Position numbers and translations under genes: made by a program. DNA of 47,389 bases, from the NCBI RefSeq assembly GCF_001437255.1, contig NZ_JQBD01000010.1:1-47389 (forward strand), written 5' to 3'. The notes below the pieces were generated by a model, which saw nothing but the letters and a program-made list of their open reading frames with translations, was not told the origin of the DNA and did no database searches. This DNA comes from Pediococcus damnosus (GTDB lineage Bacteria; Bacillota; Bacilli; Lactobacillales; Lactobacillaceae). Shown one piece after another: positions 1 to 10,373 of this stretch; within the stretch, counting starts at the first letter, position 1, and each line of letters opens with the position of its first letter.

Positions 1-20
1 TTGTTCAGTTTTCAAAGGTC
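1..20 (-). promoter_or_regulatory. boxA antitermination element of an rRNA leader
   Basis: On the minus strand the last 20 bases of the window read as a boxA-type sequence, with the core CTTTGAAAACTGAACAA. This element is found in the leader and spacer of Bacillus and Lactobacillus rRNA operons, where antitermination factors bind the nascent RNA. It lies downstream of two good promoters, and lysS is followed by rRNA operons in Bacillus. I therefore infer that the 16S gene begins just outside the left edge. No rRNA sequence is inside the window. Confidence 0.7.
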
Positions 21-67
21 TACTATGTCGCCGTTAAAAAGATGCAAGTAATTTTGACAGCTATATA

Positions 68-96
68 ATAATAGCATTTAGAATTAAGCATGTCAA
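68..96 (-). promoter_or_regulatory. rRNA operon promoter P2
   Basis: The minus strand shows a consensus -35 TTGACA (91-96), a 17-base spacer and a -10 TATTAT (68-73), with AT-rich sequence upstream. It points leftwards to the boxA leader at 1-20. A perfect -35 with optimal spacing, placed second of two tandem promoters, is typical of rRNA operons. Confidence 0.75.
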
Positions 97-152
97 GAAA
101 AGTTTTTTTAATTACTTTTGCTTAACACCACATCTCCTAAGCAACGATTACT

Positions 153-182
153 AGTATAACCAAAAAAGTGTCCATTGGTCAA
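153..182 (-). promoter_or_regulatory. rRNA operon promoter P1
   Basis: The minus strand has -35 TTGACC (177-182), an 18-base spacer and -10 TATACT (153-158). It lies about 86 bases upstream of P2 in the same direction. Tandem promoters of this kind usually drive rRNA operons. The assignment rests on position and pairing with P2. Confidence 0.6.
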
Positions 183-335
183 TACCTAAATTCATAATAA
201 TTCATCCCTAAAAGAAGATCATTTTTAGCTTTTTTCAATAAACACGAACTATTCTTTTTATCCTTTTAAATTTCATTTCTATTTATAACAATTAATCATC
301 ATAATTATCATTTTCTATATATTAGCATTCACAAA

Positions 336-376
336 ATAAAAAAATAAACTATTTGCAAAAAAACAAATAGTTTATT
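336..376 (-). terminator. Terminator of lysS
   Basis: A perfect 13-bp stem (343-355 with 364-376) and an 8-base loop are followed on the minus strand by a T-rich tract. It sits directly after the lysS stop and separates that operon from the rRNA promoters. Confidence 0.85.
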
Positions 377-382
377 TTATGT

Positions 383-1876
<1,494 letters not shown>

Positions 1877-1949
1877 TTAAAAATCCTCCTCTACCGTTAG
1901 TCACACGTATCTATGATGCCTATTTCGCACCAAAAAAGCAAGTGAATAT

Positions 1950-2957
1950 TTACCTTGCCATTTGTTGACGTTTAATTTCTCGTTCCTGCTGCTTCTCTGC
2001 AAATCGGTCAAAGATATCATCCATTTCTTTTTCCGTTTCAGCATTATTCAAAGCAACTTTGGTTCTCGCAGAATGCGAAATCCCCTTTAAATAATAGGCA
2101 GCTTGGGTCCTAAACTCACGTGGACCCACATAGTCACCCTTCAATTCCACTAATCCATGCAAATGTTCTTTTGCAATTCTGATCTTTTCAGCTGGTTCCG
2201 GTTCATCAACCAATTCACCAGTTTCAAGATAGGTCGAAACTTGATGGAGCATCCAAGGATTTCCTAAAACTGCACGACCAATCATAACTGCCGTGGAGCC
2301 AACTTCATCAAGCATTCGTTTAGCATCTTCAGCACTTCGAACATCACCATTCCCCATAAAAGGAATTGTAAGTTGATCAGAAACTTCTTTTAAAATATTC
2401 CAATCGGCATGTCCTGTATACATTTGTTTTCGAGTTCGCCCATGCATAGCTAATGCTGAAGCTCCGGCACGTTCAGCAGCCAACGCATTTTCAACTGCAA
2501 AAACATGATCGGAATCCCAACCCGTTCTCATCTTGACCGTCACTGGCTTTTTAACAGCATCTGTTACATAGGAAACCATCTCATATACCTTGTTCGGATC
2601 TAAAAGCCAACGAGCGCCGGCCTCCGTTTTCACAACCTTATTCACTGGGCAGCCCATATTAATATCAATAATATCAGCGGCCGTATGTTGGTCAACAAAC
2701 TTAGCGGCTTCTACCAGCGTTTCTTTAGTTCCACCGAAGATTTGAATGCTCATTGGATGTTCACGTGGATCTACATTCATCATACTCAGCGTTTTTTTGT
2801 TTTTATACATAATTCCACGATCAGAAATCATTTCACAAACAACTAATCCTGCGCCAAATTTTTTACAAATCAGACGAAACGCTGAATTTGTTACGCCTGC
2901 CATTGGTGCCACAACAACTTGATTGGGAATTTTTACATCACCAATTTGCCATTCCAT
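1950..2957 (-). CDS. dusB: tRNA-dihydrouridine synthase B
   Basis: FMN-dependent enzyme that reduces specific uridines of tRNA to dihydrouridine. The N-terminal TIM-barrel opens with APMAGVTNSAFR. The catalytic cysteine is in NMGCPVNK (Cys103), and the flavin phosphate site MGNGDV and the IGRA motif are present. I chose ATG at 2957 (335 residues). An upstream GTG at 2966 is part of the ribosome-binding site GAGGTG and is unlikely to be the start. It lies 73 bases before lysS and matches the Bacillus yacF-lysS arrangement, so co-transcription is likely. Confidence 0.96.
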   Translation of the reverse strand: MEWQIGDVKIPNQVVVAPMAGVTNSAFRLICKKFGAGLVVCEMISDRGIMYKNKKTLSMMNVDPREHPMSIQIFGGTKETLVEAAKFVDQHTAADIIDINMGCPVNKVVKTEAGARWLLDPNKVYEMVSYVTDAVKKPVTVKMRTGWDSDHVFAVENALAAERAGASALAMHGRTRKQMYTGHADWNILKEVSDQLTIPFMGNGDVRSAEDAKRMLDEVGSTAVMIGRAVLGNPWMLHQVSTYLETGELVDEPEPAEKIRIAKEHLHGLVELKGDYVGPREFRTQAAYYLKGISHSARTKVALNNAETEKEMDDIFDRFAEKQQEREIKRQQMAR

Positions 2958-3090
2958 ATTTTTCACCTCATAAAAAGTGGTCTAAGTTACTTTCACTAAG
3001 TCAGCTTTGAAAACAATCCTTTTCCGTCCTAATATCGCTGACATCATGAGAATTATCATAGCACACTACTGATATCTCACCAAACGAAAC

Positions 3091-3975
3091 TCAATTCTTA
3101 GCCTTAAGCAAAATAGCCTTCAAGTCAGTTTCACTGTATTGATACTTATTCCCACAAAAACGACAGCTAACTTCCGCACCATGGTCATCTTGAATCATCG
3201 TCTTAATTTCTTTGGATGGTAAGCTCGCCATTGCTTTTGCAAATCGATCCTTAGAACAATCACAAACAAATGAAACGGGCATTTTATCCAGAATTTTCAC
3301 TTTATCATTACTAAATATTAGTTTTAAAATATCTTCAGGTGTTTTCCCTTGCCGCAACAAATCTGATACCTGTGGTAAATGGGTTAACGTTGTTTGTAAT
3401 CGATTAATTGCCTCGTCACTAGCACCCGGCATGACTTGAATCATAAACCCACCAGCAACTTCAACAGTTTCATCTGGATTCACAAAAACAGACACACCAA
3501 CTGAAGAAGGGATTTGTTCAGATTGCGCCAAGTAATAAGTGAAATCATCTCCAATTTCACCTGAAGCCAACCCAACCTTACCAGTAAACGGATCCTTTAG
3601 TCCCATATCTTTGGTGACTGAAAGGGTTCCCTGATTACCAACTGCTTTACCCACATCAATATGATGGCGTTTATTTAATGGCAATGAAACATGTGGATGC
3701 TGCAAGTATCCCTTGACCGTACCGTTTGCGTTTCCGTCAACGACGATCCCACCAACAGGCCCACCACCATTAATTCTAACGGTCATTTTTTCTTCACCTT
3801 TTAGTAAAGAAGCCGCCAGCATGGTAGTTCCAACTAATGAACGCCCCAAGGCTGCGGTCGCTGCACTCCAAGTATCATGTCTTTTTTGTGCTTCCTGAAC
3901 AAGATTCGTTCCGTTAATCACATATGCACGGAACATCCCGTCATTAATTATACTTTTTATTAAATAATCTTCCAT
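3091..3975 (-). CDS. hslO: Redox-regulated chaperone Hsp33
   Basis: Cytosolic holdase chaperone switched on by oxidation. The 294-residue protein has the HSP33 N-terminal domain and, at its C-terminus, the zinc-binding switch: CDC (Cys238, Cys240) and CRFC (Cys271, Cys274). All four cysteines are intact, so redox control should work. The ATG is preceded by GGAG. It follows ftsH after a terminator, so it probably has its own promoter. The ftsH-hslO order is the Bacillus order, but no coaX lies between them here. Confidence 0.96.
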   Translation of the reverse strand: MEDYLIKSIINDGMFRAYVINGTNLVQEAQKRHDTWSAATAALGRSLVGTTMLAASLLKGEEKMTVRINGGGPVGGIVVDGNANGTVKGYLQHPHVSLPLNKRHHIDVGKAVGNQGTLSVTKDMGLKDPFTGKVGLASGEIGDDFTYYLAQSEQIPSSVGVSVFVNPDETVEVAGGFMIQVMPGASDEAINRLQTTLTHLPQVSDLLRQGKTPEDILKLIFSNDKVKILDKMPVSFVCDCSKDRFAKAMASLPSKEIKTMIQDDHGAEVSCRFCGNKYQYSETDLKAILLKAKN

Positions 3976-4047
3976 ATCTTCTCCTCAGCTTTTCTTCACT
4001 ATCTTATATTTTTACACATTTTAAGGTTGAAACCAACCCAATGCTAC

Positions 4048-4086
4048 AAAAAACAGTAAACTCTCAATAAAGAAAGTTTACTGTTT
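4048..4086 (-). terminator. Terminator of ftsH
   Basis: An inverted repeat (AAACAGTAAACT paired with AGTTTACTGTTT) lies 12 bases after the ftsH stop. A T-tract follows on the minus strand. Confidence 0.75.
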
Positions 4087-4097
4087 ATAGTTTGAAT

Positions 4098-6275
4098 TTA
4101 AAGATTTGTGTGATCGTCTGAATGATCATCTTGTGAATCTTTCTTAGAATCACTAGAATTTTGATCATGAGAACTTGGTAAACGATGTTCACTACCAGAA
4201 TCATCCGTATCATGTTCGCTTGGTGTATTCAATGGTGTATCTTCTTTATCGGTATCTGAATCATCCTTGCTATCATCATCCGCATGACGTTCTGCTTCTT
4301 TACGTTCTAATTCACGTTTTGATTCTTCAAATGTAGCTGCCTTTTCACTTGGGAAATCAGAAGCTGCCCCACTGTCGGGCATCTTTCCAGTCTTAAACAA
4401 GCTCAAAATTTGTTTTTCATCCAAAGTTTCATACTTCAAAAGTGCTTCAGCAATAATCTTATGCTGTTCACGATGTGAAGCAATGATATCCAACGCGGTT
4501 TGATGCCCTTCATCAGTAAGACGACGAACTTCATCATCAATAATTCCAGCTGTCTTCTCAGAGTATGCAGGACCACTTTCGCCATAGTACGACTGTCCAG
4601 GAGCTGCTAACTCAACTTGGCCAATCTTGTCACTCATCCCGTATTGGGTAACCATCGCGCGAGCAATTCCAGTTGCTTGCTGGAAGTCATTAGAAGCGCC
4701 AGAAGATTTCGAATTAAAGATCGTTTCTTCAGCAGCACGACCACCCATTAACCCGGCAATCTGCTCCATAGCGTCTTTTTTAGACATCAAGTTCTGATCT
4801 TCACGAGGAAGCATGATGGCATAACCACCTGCACGACCTCGAGGAACAATCGTAACTTTATGAACAACACGAGCGTCATTCAATACTAAACCAACAATTG
4901 TATGACCAGCCTCATGGTAAGCCACTGTCTTACGTTCAAGTGGGTTAACAACTGCATTCTTCTTGGCTGGACCAGCAATAACTCGATCTTCAGCCTCATC
5001 CAAATCGGATGCATCGATAACCTTCTTATTACGTCTAGCCGCAAGTAAAGCTGCTTCGTTTAATAAGTTTTCAAGATCAGCACCAACAAACCCTGGAGTC
5101 TGTTTTGCAATCTCATTTAAATCAACATCTTTATCCAATGGTTTGTTTTTAGAATGAACCTTCAGAATTGCTTCACGACCACGAACATCGGGACGACCAA
5201 CCAAGATCTTTCGATCAAATCGGCCGGGACGAAGTAAGGCTGGATCTAAGACATCAGAACGGTTAGTAGCCGCCATGACAATCACGCCTTCATTACCCGT
5301 GAATCCATCCATTTCAACCAACAATTGATTCAACGTTTGTTCACGTTCATCATGGCCACCACCCATGCCACTGCCACGTTTACGACCAACCGCATCAATT
5401 TCATCAATGAAGATGATGGAAGGAGAATTCTTTTTAGCTTGATCAAACAAATCACGTACTCGACTAGCACCAACTCCGACAAACATTTCAACGAAGTCTG
5501 AACCAGAAATTGAGTAGAATGGAACACCCGCTTCACCAGCAACAGCTTTTGCTAGTAAAGTTTTACCAGTACCCGGGGGCCCCTCCAAGAGGACACCGGC
5601 CGGTATTCGCGCCCCTAACGAAGAAAACTTACGAGGATCCTTCAAGAATTCAACAACTTCAACTAATTCTTGTTTTTCTTCTTCTTCACCTGCAACATCA
5701 GAGAAACGAACTTTGTTAGACTTTTTATCAGCCGGTTTAACTTTTGATTTACCAAAGTTCATAACACCCTTGCTGCCGCCACCGCCACCTTGGCCGGCTT
5801 GGCTCATCATCATGTAGAAGAAAACGATGAAGATAAGAAGTGGTATTCCTGTAACTAATAACTGGACCCAGAAACTGTTAGAAGCCTCTGGTTTTGTGTC
5901 CATTTTGACATTTTCCTTTTGTGCAGCTCGGGTAATTTGTGCAGTCGTAGAATCATTCTGCAAAACAGTTGCTGTAAAACTATCAACTGTAGTACTCGAA
6001 CCAGACGCCGGGAATAAACCAGATTGGGCAGAAGCCTTTTGTGCAGTACGATATTTACCGGTAATTTTATAAACACCATTCGTAGGCTGTACTTCAAAAC
6101 TCTTAACCTTATTCTTTTGCAATTGGGTCACAAAATCACTTGATGAAATCGTCTTTGTTTGTGTTGAACTACCTTGTCCAGTGAAGAAATAAATAATCCC
6201 CACAATACACAAGAAAATAACGATATAAAACAAACTGTTTTTTAAAAGTCCGTTGTTATTCCCTTTTTTATTCAT
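4098..6275 (-). CDS. ftsH: ATP-dependent zinc metalloprotease FtsH
   Basis: Membrane-anchored AAA+ protease that degrades misfolded membrane and short-lived cytosolic proteins. Two membrane segments (about residues 12-32 and 134-158) flank an extracytoplasmic domain. The AAA module has Walker A GPPGTGKT (232-239) and Walker B FIDEIDA. The zinc site HEAGH is at 454-458, with a third ligand probably Asp530. At 725 residues it is longer than the roughly 640 of Bacillus FtsH. The excess is a C-terminal tail of about 70 residues rich in Asp, Ser, His and Lys that looks disordered. The ATG has a GGAGG site. It lies downstream of hpt, as in Bacillus. Confidence 0.98.
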   Translation of the reverse strand: MNKKGNNNGLLKNSLFYIVIFLCIVGIIYFFTGQGSSTQTKTISSSDFVTQLQKNKVKSFEVQPTNGVYKITGKYRTAQKASAQSGLFPASGSSTTVDSFTATVLQNDSTTAQITRAAQKENVKMDTKPEASNSFWVQLLVTGIPLLIFIVFFYMMMSQAGQGGGGGSKGVMNFGKSKVKPADKKSNKVRFSDVAGEEEEKQELVEVVEFLKDPRKFSSLGARIPAGVLLEGPPGTGKTLLAKAVAGEAGVPFYSISGSDFVEMFVGVGASRVRDLFDQAKKNSPSIIFIDEIDAVGRKRGSGMGGGHDEREQTLNQLLVEMDGFTGNEGVIVMAATNRSDVLDPALLRPGRFDRKILVGRPDVRGREAILKVHSKNKPLDKDVDLNEIAKQTPGFVGADLENLLNEAALLAARRNKKVIDASDLDEAEDRVIAGPAKKNAVVNPLERKTVAYHEAGHTIVGLVLNDARVVHKVTIVPRGRAGGYAIMLPREDQNLMSKKDAMEQIAGLMGGRAAEETIFNSKSSGASNDFQQATGIARAMVTQYGMSDKIGQVELAAPGQSYYGESGPAYSEKTAGIIDDEVRRLTDEGHQTALDIIASHREQHKIIAEALLKYETLDEKQILSLFKTGKMPDSGAASDFPSEKAATFEESKRELERKEAERHADDDSKDDSDTDKEDTPLNTPSEHDTDDSGSEHRLPSSHDQNSSDSKKDSQDDHSDDHTNL

Positions 6276-6371
6276 TGGAATCCTCCTTGATAACGGTTTT
6301 ACGAATGCTGAGCAAACCTCTGCTTTACCTTCGATAGATAGATAATATCACACTTGACCAATTTTGACCAA

Positions 6372-6914
6372 TTATTTATCCAGATAAATTTTAGGCTTCA
6401 AAACACCTACGTATGGCAGATTGCGATACTCACCTTTATAATCTAGTCCATACCCAACGACAAATTCATCAGGAACTTTAAAACCAACATAATCTGCTTT
6501 AACTTCTAAAACTCGTCCAGTTGGTTTATCTAATAAAGTACAAACTCGAACACTTTTAGCATGGCGTTGCTTTAAAAGGTCAATAATAAACTTCAAAGTT
6601 CGTCCGGTATCAACAATATCTTCAATAATTAAAACGTCACGATCAGCGACATTTTGAGTAATATCAGTTACCAGCCGAACTTCTCCGGAAGATTTTGTTC
6701 CCCCATTGTAACTGGAAACGTCAATAAACGCCAACTGTGTGTAAACGTCCATTTGGCGCAGAACATCGGTTGTAATAAAAACAGCCCCAGATAATACACT
6801 AATCACAACTGGTACCTTATCCTTATAATCCGTCGTTATTTGCTGTCCCAACCGTTTAGCTGCTTTGGCAATGTCCTCTTGACTATACAAAATACGTTCA
6901 ATATCATCGTTCAT
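6372..6914 (-). CDS. hpt: Hypoxanthine phosphoribosyltransferase
   Basis: Purine salvage: converts hypoxanthine or guanine plus PRPP to IMP or GMP. The PRPP-binding motif VLIIEDIVDTGRTL and the VPDEFVVGYGLDY segment typical of HPRT are present. About 180 residues is the usual size. I place the start at ATG 6914, which overlaps the tilS stop codon by one base (TGATG) and has GGAGG ten bases upstream. An in-frame TTG at 6917 is less likely. The overlap implies translational coupling to tilS. Confidence 0.96.
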   Translation of the reverse strand: MNDDIERILYSQEDIAKAAKRLGQQITTDYKDKVPVVISVLSGAVFITTDVLRQMDVYTQLAFIDVSSYNGGTKSSGEVRLVTDITQNVADRDVLIIEDIVDTGRTLKFIIDLLKQRHAKSVRVCTLLDKPTGRVLEVKADYVGFKVPDEFVVGYGLDYKGEYRNLPYVGVLKPKIYLDK

Positions 6915-8311
6915 CAATTCAATTCCTCCAGATTATTTGTTTTCCAGATTATGAAATACTGTTGTTGCTGGCTGTCAAAAGGTTCTTCAAGCCAACTCTT
7001 ACGAATTCCCAATAGCCAAACTGCTTGTTGATTGGCATCCTTTAATACTGGCCAACCTTTGCGTTTTGAAACCGGTACTTTAGCATCCATCAACACGCGA
7101 CGGATGGATTTATGGCCACCATTTTTTAAGCGAAGTTTGATATCTACTGATCCAGCTCCCACAAAAAATGGTGTTTTAATTTGGTTCTTACTAAGTTTCA
7201 TTACTTGATCGGCATTTACTAAATCCTGAGATATTTTGTTGGCATCAAACCATCCAACCGTCCCGTACTCTCCAATATCATGCCATTGATTTAATTTTAA
7301 CATAGAATACACAGGTGCTTGGCCTTTTTCTCGCAATTCACTTGCAGGAAAAAAGCCAAATTGGGCGTAATTTTTTGAAAAAAGCATCTGAGAAGAGACC
7401 TGAATCTGCGCGGTTGGTTTTTGTTGATTATGTAAAAGATGCAAGATTTCTATCCGCTGAGAATCTGTCAATTTGCCTGCCCCAAGTTTCTGCAAAGCAA
7501 TTTCTTGTAAAACCAAATCTTGCCATTCCGGACTCAGCTTTAAAAAGGCCTCGGTTTGATACCCATCCTTGCTCATAATTTGTTTAACAAGTTCATCTGC
7601 ATGTTGTGATGTGGCCCGCAACAGCCTTTGAAGTTGTGTTTCATAACTTTGAACATGTGCCAAAAACTTTGAATTTTCCTGCTTAAGTTTTGGCACAATT
7701 TCTGTTCGCATTCGATTTCGCGTAAGGCTTTGATCTGTATTGGTCTCATCTTCATACCACTTCACATGGTTATCAGTTGCAAACTCACGAATGTCAGTCT
7801 TAGCAAAATTTAAGAGTGGACGCTGAATTTGCGTGTGTTTTGTTAATTGTCGCACCCCAATTCCTTGCAATTGTTGAAGCGATCCGCCACGCACTAACTT
7901 CATCAAAAACGTTTCAGCTTGATCATCAGCATGGTGAGCCGTAAATAAAAATTGTGCTTGATATTTATCAGCAACTTTCGCAAAAAAAGTGTAACGAATT
8001 TTTCGAGCCGCATTTTCAATTCCCGTTTTGGGATGTTTTGAAACTGGCCAAACTTCAATTTCCAGCTTTAACTGATGTGCTTTAGCGTAAGCTTCAATGA
8101 ACGCCTGCTCTTCACTACTTTGGTTCCTTAATTTGTGATTTACATGGGCAATTACAATTTTAGGCCGTTTGGCCAATGGAAGATTTTCCAACAGCGTGAG
8201 CAACACCATCGAATCTACTCCCGTCGAAACAGCAACGACGACCACCGTTTTTGGTGTTAATTGGTAATCACGAATCGCTAAATTAAATTCATCTTGGAGT
8301 TGGCTCTTCAC
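6914..8311 (-). CDS. tilS: tRNA(Ile)-lysidine synthetase
   Basis: Modifies C34 of tRNA-Ile(CAU) to lysidine using lysine and ATP, so that AUA is read as Ile. It is essential in most bacteria. The PP-loop reads STGVDS (29-34), an S-T-G form of the more common SGG. The segment HHADDQAETFLMKLVRG follows, and the TilS C-terminal domain (about 380-430) contains SIRRVLMDAKVP. At 465 residues it is of normal length. The GTG start is preceded by AGGTG. It is coupled to hpt, and the tilS-hpt-ftsH order is conserved in Firmicutes. Confidence 0.95.
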   Translation of the reverse strand: MKSQLQDEFNLAIRDYQLTPKTVVVVAVSTGVDSMVLLTLLENLPLAKRPKIVIAHVNHKLRNQSSEEQAFIEAYAKAHQLKLEIEVWPVSKHPKTGIENAARKIRYTFFAKVADKYQAQFLFTAHHADDQAETFLMKLVRGGSLQQLQGIGVRQLTKHTQIQRPLLNFAKTDIREFATDNHVKWYEDETNTDQSLTRNRMRTEIVPKLKQENSKFLAHVQSYETQLQRLLRATSQHADELVKQIMSKDGYQTEAFLKLSPEWQDLVLQEIALQKLGAGKLTDSQRIEILHLLHNQQKPTAQIQVSSQMLFSKNYAQFGFFPASELREKGQAPVYSMLKLNQWHDIGEYGTVGWFDANKISQDLVNADQVMKLSKNQIKTPFFVGAGSVDIKLRLKNGGHKSIRRVLMDAKVPVSKRKGWPVLKDANQQAVWLLGIRKSWLEEPFDSQQQQYFIIWKTNNLEELN

Positions 8312-8334
8312 GTGACTTCACCTTCTAACTTTTT

Positions 8335-8376
8335 AAAAAAGGCCCGACCAAAACAAATGTTTTGAATCAGACCCTA
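8335..8376 (-). terminator. Terminator of yabR
   Basis: A hairpin with CAAAAC/GTTTTG inner pairs and GGGTC/GGGCC outer pairs is followed on the minus strand by a T-run. It lies between yabR and tilS. Confidence 0.65.
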
Positions 8377-8393
8377 TACTTTATCTTACTAAT

Positions 8394-8885
8394 TTAACTG
8401 CGACGACCGCCACGACCGCCACGCTTGCCTTCAGTATTATGTTTCAAGGTTGTAAGGCGCTCCTCACTATCTTTCAAGAATCCAGAAAGTAAGGAATCAA
8501 AATCCTTTGGTGCTTCATGATGACTATTGTTGTGTCCCTGATAATGAGAACTTGATTTTGAAGAATAATGCGAATTAGTAGTATGTCCTGCATGATTCGA
8601 ATGATTAGCATGTTCAGAGTGACTATGATGCTCATGTTCATGTTCTGGCCGATCCTCGGCCTTACGCATTGATAGTCCAATCTTGCCATCATCACCGATT
8701 GTCAGAACTTTGACTGTGACCGTATCCCCAACAGTTAAAACATCATGGATATCTTTTATAAACTTGTTGGAAACTTCGCTAATGTGAACTAATCCTGTTT
8801 TGTGATCGCCTAAATCAATAAACGCCCCAAAATTAGTGATTCCAGAAACTTTACCAGATACTTTTGACCCAACTTCAATTGCCAT
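8394..8885 (-). CDS. S1 RNA-binding domain protein, YabR-like
   Basis: Residues 1-72 form one S1 OB-fold domain (GSKVSGKVSGITNFGAFIDL) of the kind that binds RNA. A striking linker of about 45 residues (roughly 80-125) follows with 14 histidines mixed with Ser, Asn and Gly, then a basic Gly-Arg end. The ATG at 8885 has an AAGGAGG site. A longer frame to 8963 has no such support. Position between divIC and tilS matches Bacillus yabR. The role is unproven; members are thought to touch ribosomes or mRNA. The histidine-rich linker is discussed as a finding. Confidence 0.9.
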   Translation of the reverse strand: MAIEVGSKVSGKVSGITNFGAFIDLGDHKTGLVHISEVSNKFIKDIHDVLTVGDTVTVKVLTIGDDGKIGLSMRKAEDRPEHEHEHHSHSEHANHSNHAGHTTNSHYSSKSSSHYQGHNNSHHEAPKDFDSLLSGFLKDSEERLTTLKHNTEGKRGGRGGRRS

Positions 8886-8974
8886 AAAAAAGTACTTCCT
8901 CCTTAGACTATGTGTAATTAGTATAGCACCACCTAACGTTGAGTGCGAGAAAATCAGAAGCAAAGCTGACCAAT

Positions 8975-9028
8975 AAAAAAGGCCAATTATATTTTTGAAA
9001 TAACGAGCTTCAAAATAATTGGTCTTTT
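8975..9028 (-). terminator. Terminator of divIC
   Basis: A long imperfect hairpin pairs AAAGGCCAATTAT with ATAATTGGTCTTT. It ends in a T-run on the minus strand, directly after the divIC stop. Confidence 0.75.
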
Positions 9029-9041
9029 AAAAAATTAAATT

Positions 9042-9413
9042 TTATTTTTGACTCACATCTTCAGAATGATCAGAAGGCAAACTGTAAATGATTTCACCCG
9101 ACTTGCTGTAATAATACTTTTCCCGAAGTAACTTTTGTAAATAATTATCATTATTTAATTGTTTCACTTGGACATCTAAAGTTTCATTTTGATTTTTAGC
9201 AGTTGTATAATGTTTTTTACTTGTACTAATTTGTTGTTCAACTTGCGCCCTTTCATAATGCGTATGGATGAGTTGGAAGGAAAGGATGCCGGCAAAAACA
9301 ATAAAGATCCCCATAATAATATAAAAGCGATGTAAACGAGCTGTACGAATTTTGCTTATTTTTTCAGTAGCTATTGTATTTTGTTTCTTAATATCGTTCA
9401 CATTACTCGCCAT
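9042..9413 (-). CDS. divIC: Septum formation initiator DivIC/FtsB family
   Basis: Small bitopic cell-division protein that joins FtsL and DivIB at the septum. The 123 residues comprise a short cytoplasmic N-terminus, one membrane segment (about 30-50) and an extracellular coiled coil (about 53-85). The family motif LREKYYYSKSGEIIYSLP follows. Position between rqcP and yabR matches Bacillus. The ribosome-binding site is weak (GGGG), but a strong promoter lies just upstream. Confidence 0.92.
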   Translation of the reverse strand: MASNVNDIKKQNTIATEKISKIRTARLHRFYIIMGIFIVFAGILSFQLIHTHYERAQVEQQISTSKKHYTTAKNQNETLDVQVKQLNNDNYLQKLLREKYYYSKSGEIIYSLPSDHSEDVSQK

Positions 9414-9454
9414 TTATGCAACCCCACTTTTGATTTTTACTATTTCTACCTGTA

Positions 9455-9483
9455 ATTATAACAACCTCTCAGAAACCTGTCCA
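9455..9483 (-). promoter_or_regulatory. Predicted promoter of divIC
   Basis: On the minus strand there is -35 TGGACA (9478-9483), a 17-base spacer and a perfect -10 TATAAT (9455-9460), about 40 bases before the divIC ATG. Confidence 0.65.
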
Positions 9484-9537
9484 TGGCTTTGTAGCAAAGA
9501 TTTCATTAAATTTTGTAAGTGGTTTCCTATGCACTAA

Positions 9538-9580
9538 AAATGGGGCCAAGCAACCACAAAGTGGAAACCTGACCCCATTT
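9538..9580 (-). terminator. Terminator after rqcP
   Basis: The stem AAATGGGG/CCCCATTT contains an inner CCAC/GTGG hairpin. A short T-run follows on the minus strand. It lies 46 bases after the rqcP stop. Confidence 0.6.
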
Positions 9581-9625
9581 ATTTTGGTTTTTAAAATTGG
9601 TTGAGAAAGCTAACGCCCAAACAAT

Positions 9626-9895
9626 TTATTTTCGATAATCTTTCTCGTAATCTTCCGCCAAAATTGTAAACATGCGTTCTGCATCATCTTTTTTAGTTGT
9701 CTCTAACAATGCATCGACCCGAACCGTCAGCGTTTTATTTCCAAACTTAATCACAAGCTTGTCATTCACAACAACATTGGTAGATGATTTCGCTACGCGC
9801 CCATTAATTGTAATCCGTCCCTGATCTGCAATTTCTTTGGCAATAGAACGTCGTTTAATGATTCTCGAGATTTTTAAAAATTTATCTAATCGCAT
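9626..9895 (-). CDS. rqcP: S4-domain RNA-binding protein RqcP (YabO)
   Basis: The 89-residue protein consists mainly of an N-terminal S4 domain (MRLDKFLKISRIIKRRSIAK, then RITINGRVAKSS). In Bacillus the orthologue RqcP/YabO binds stalled 50S subunits and works with RqcH in adding alanine tails to blocked nascent chains. Length, sequence and position upstream of divIC agree. The ATG has AGGAG seven bases away. It is separated from the upstream flippase gene by the repeat-bearing gap at 9896-10486. Confidence 0.92.
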   Translation of the reverse strand: MRLDKFLKISRIIKRRSIAKEIADQGRITINGRVAKSSTNVVVNDKLVIKFGNKTLTVRVDALLETTKKDDAERMFTILAEDYEKDYRK

Positions 9896-10006
9896 TTGTT
9901 CTCCTCGTTTCTATTTAGTTATCGTAATGCTACTAAGGGTTGAAAGTACTAAGCTTCACCTAATTACCTGATACAAAAGAGTTAATAACAATCAAATTAG
10001 TTCAGA

Positions 10007-10113
10007 TGCCGTCTTCCAGCAAATCTGGGCCGGAACGTAGTGGGCACGACTTAGAGCTGAAATTCACATCTCTAAGCTCGGCCTTTATCTAAACGATAAA
10101 TCGTTAAGATAAA
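10007..10113 (+). repeat. Left arm of a long inverted repeat
   Basis: This 107-bp arm starts with TGCCGTC, includes GTGGGCACGA, and ends in a near-perfect 30-bp palindrome (10084-10113, core AACGATAAATCGTT). A 7-bp stem inside it pairs CTTAGAG with CTCTAAG. It matches the reverse complement of 10263-10373. It looks like one copy of a dispersed intergenic element. Confidence 0.8.
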
Positions 10114-10262
10114 TGACACTACTGAGCCCATTTTCTTCCAGACTGATTCAAGTTTTAAAATTAATTATATTTAACACAAAGATTGTTATGGAGGTGCTCG
10201 TACGAATTATCTATAGACAACAACTTCCCCAGTTCGTAGGCGTTTTGGCCTCAGGGGTAAAA

Positions 10263-10373
10263 TTTATCTTAGCGATTTATCGTTTAGATAAAGGTCGAGT
10301 TTGAAGACAAGTGACCTGCTTGGCTTCAAATCGTGCCCACCCCGTTCCAGGCCAAGTGAGCCGGAGGACGGCA
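10263..10373 (-). repeat. Right arm of a long inverted repeat
   Basis: The reverse complement of this 111-bp stretch resembles the left arm throughout. It starts TGCCGTC, has GTGGGCACGA, and ends with the same 30-bp palindrome (29 of 30 bases identical). The internal stem here is TTTGAAG/CTTCAAA. It differs from the left arm at several positions, but pairing is preserved. Confidence 0.8.

Noticed and set aside
8886-8963. N-terminal extension of the YabR-like protein
   Set aside because: It includes the AAGGAGG site that serves ATG 8885 and shows no similarity to the family.
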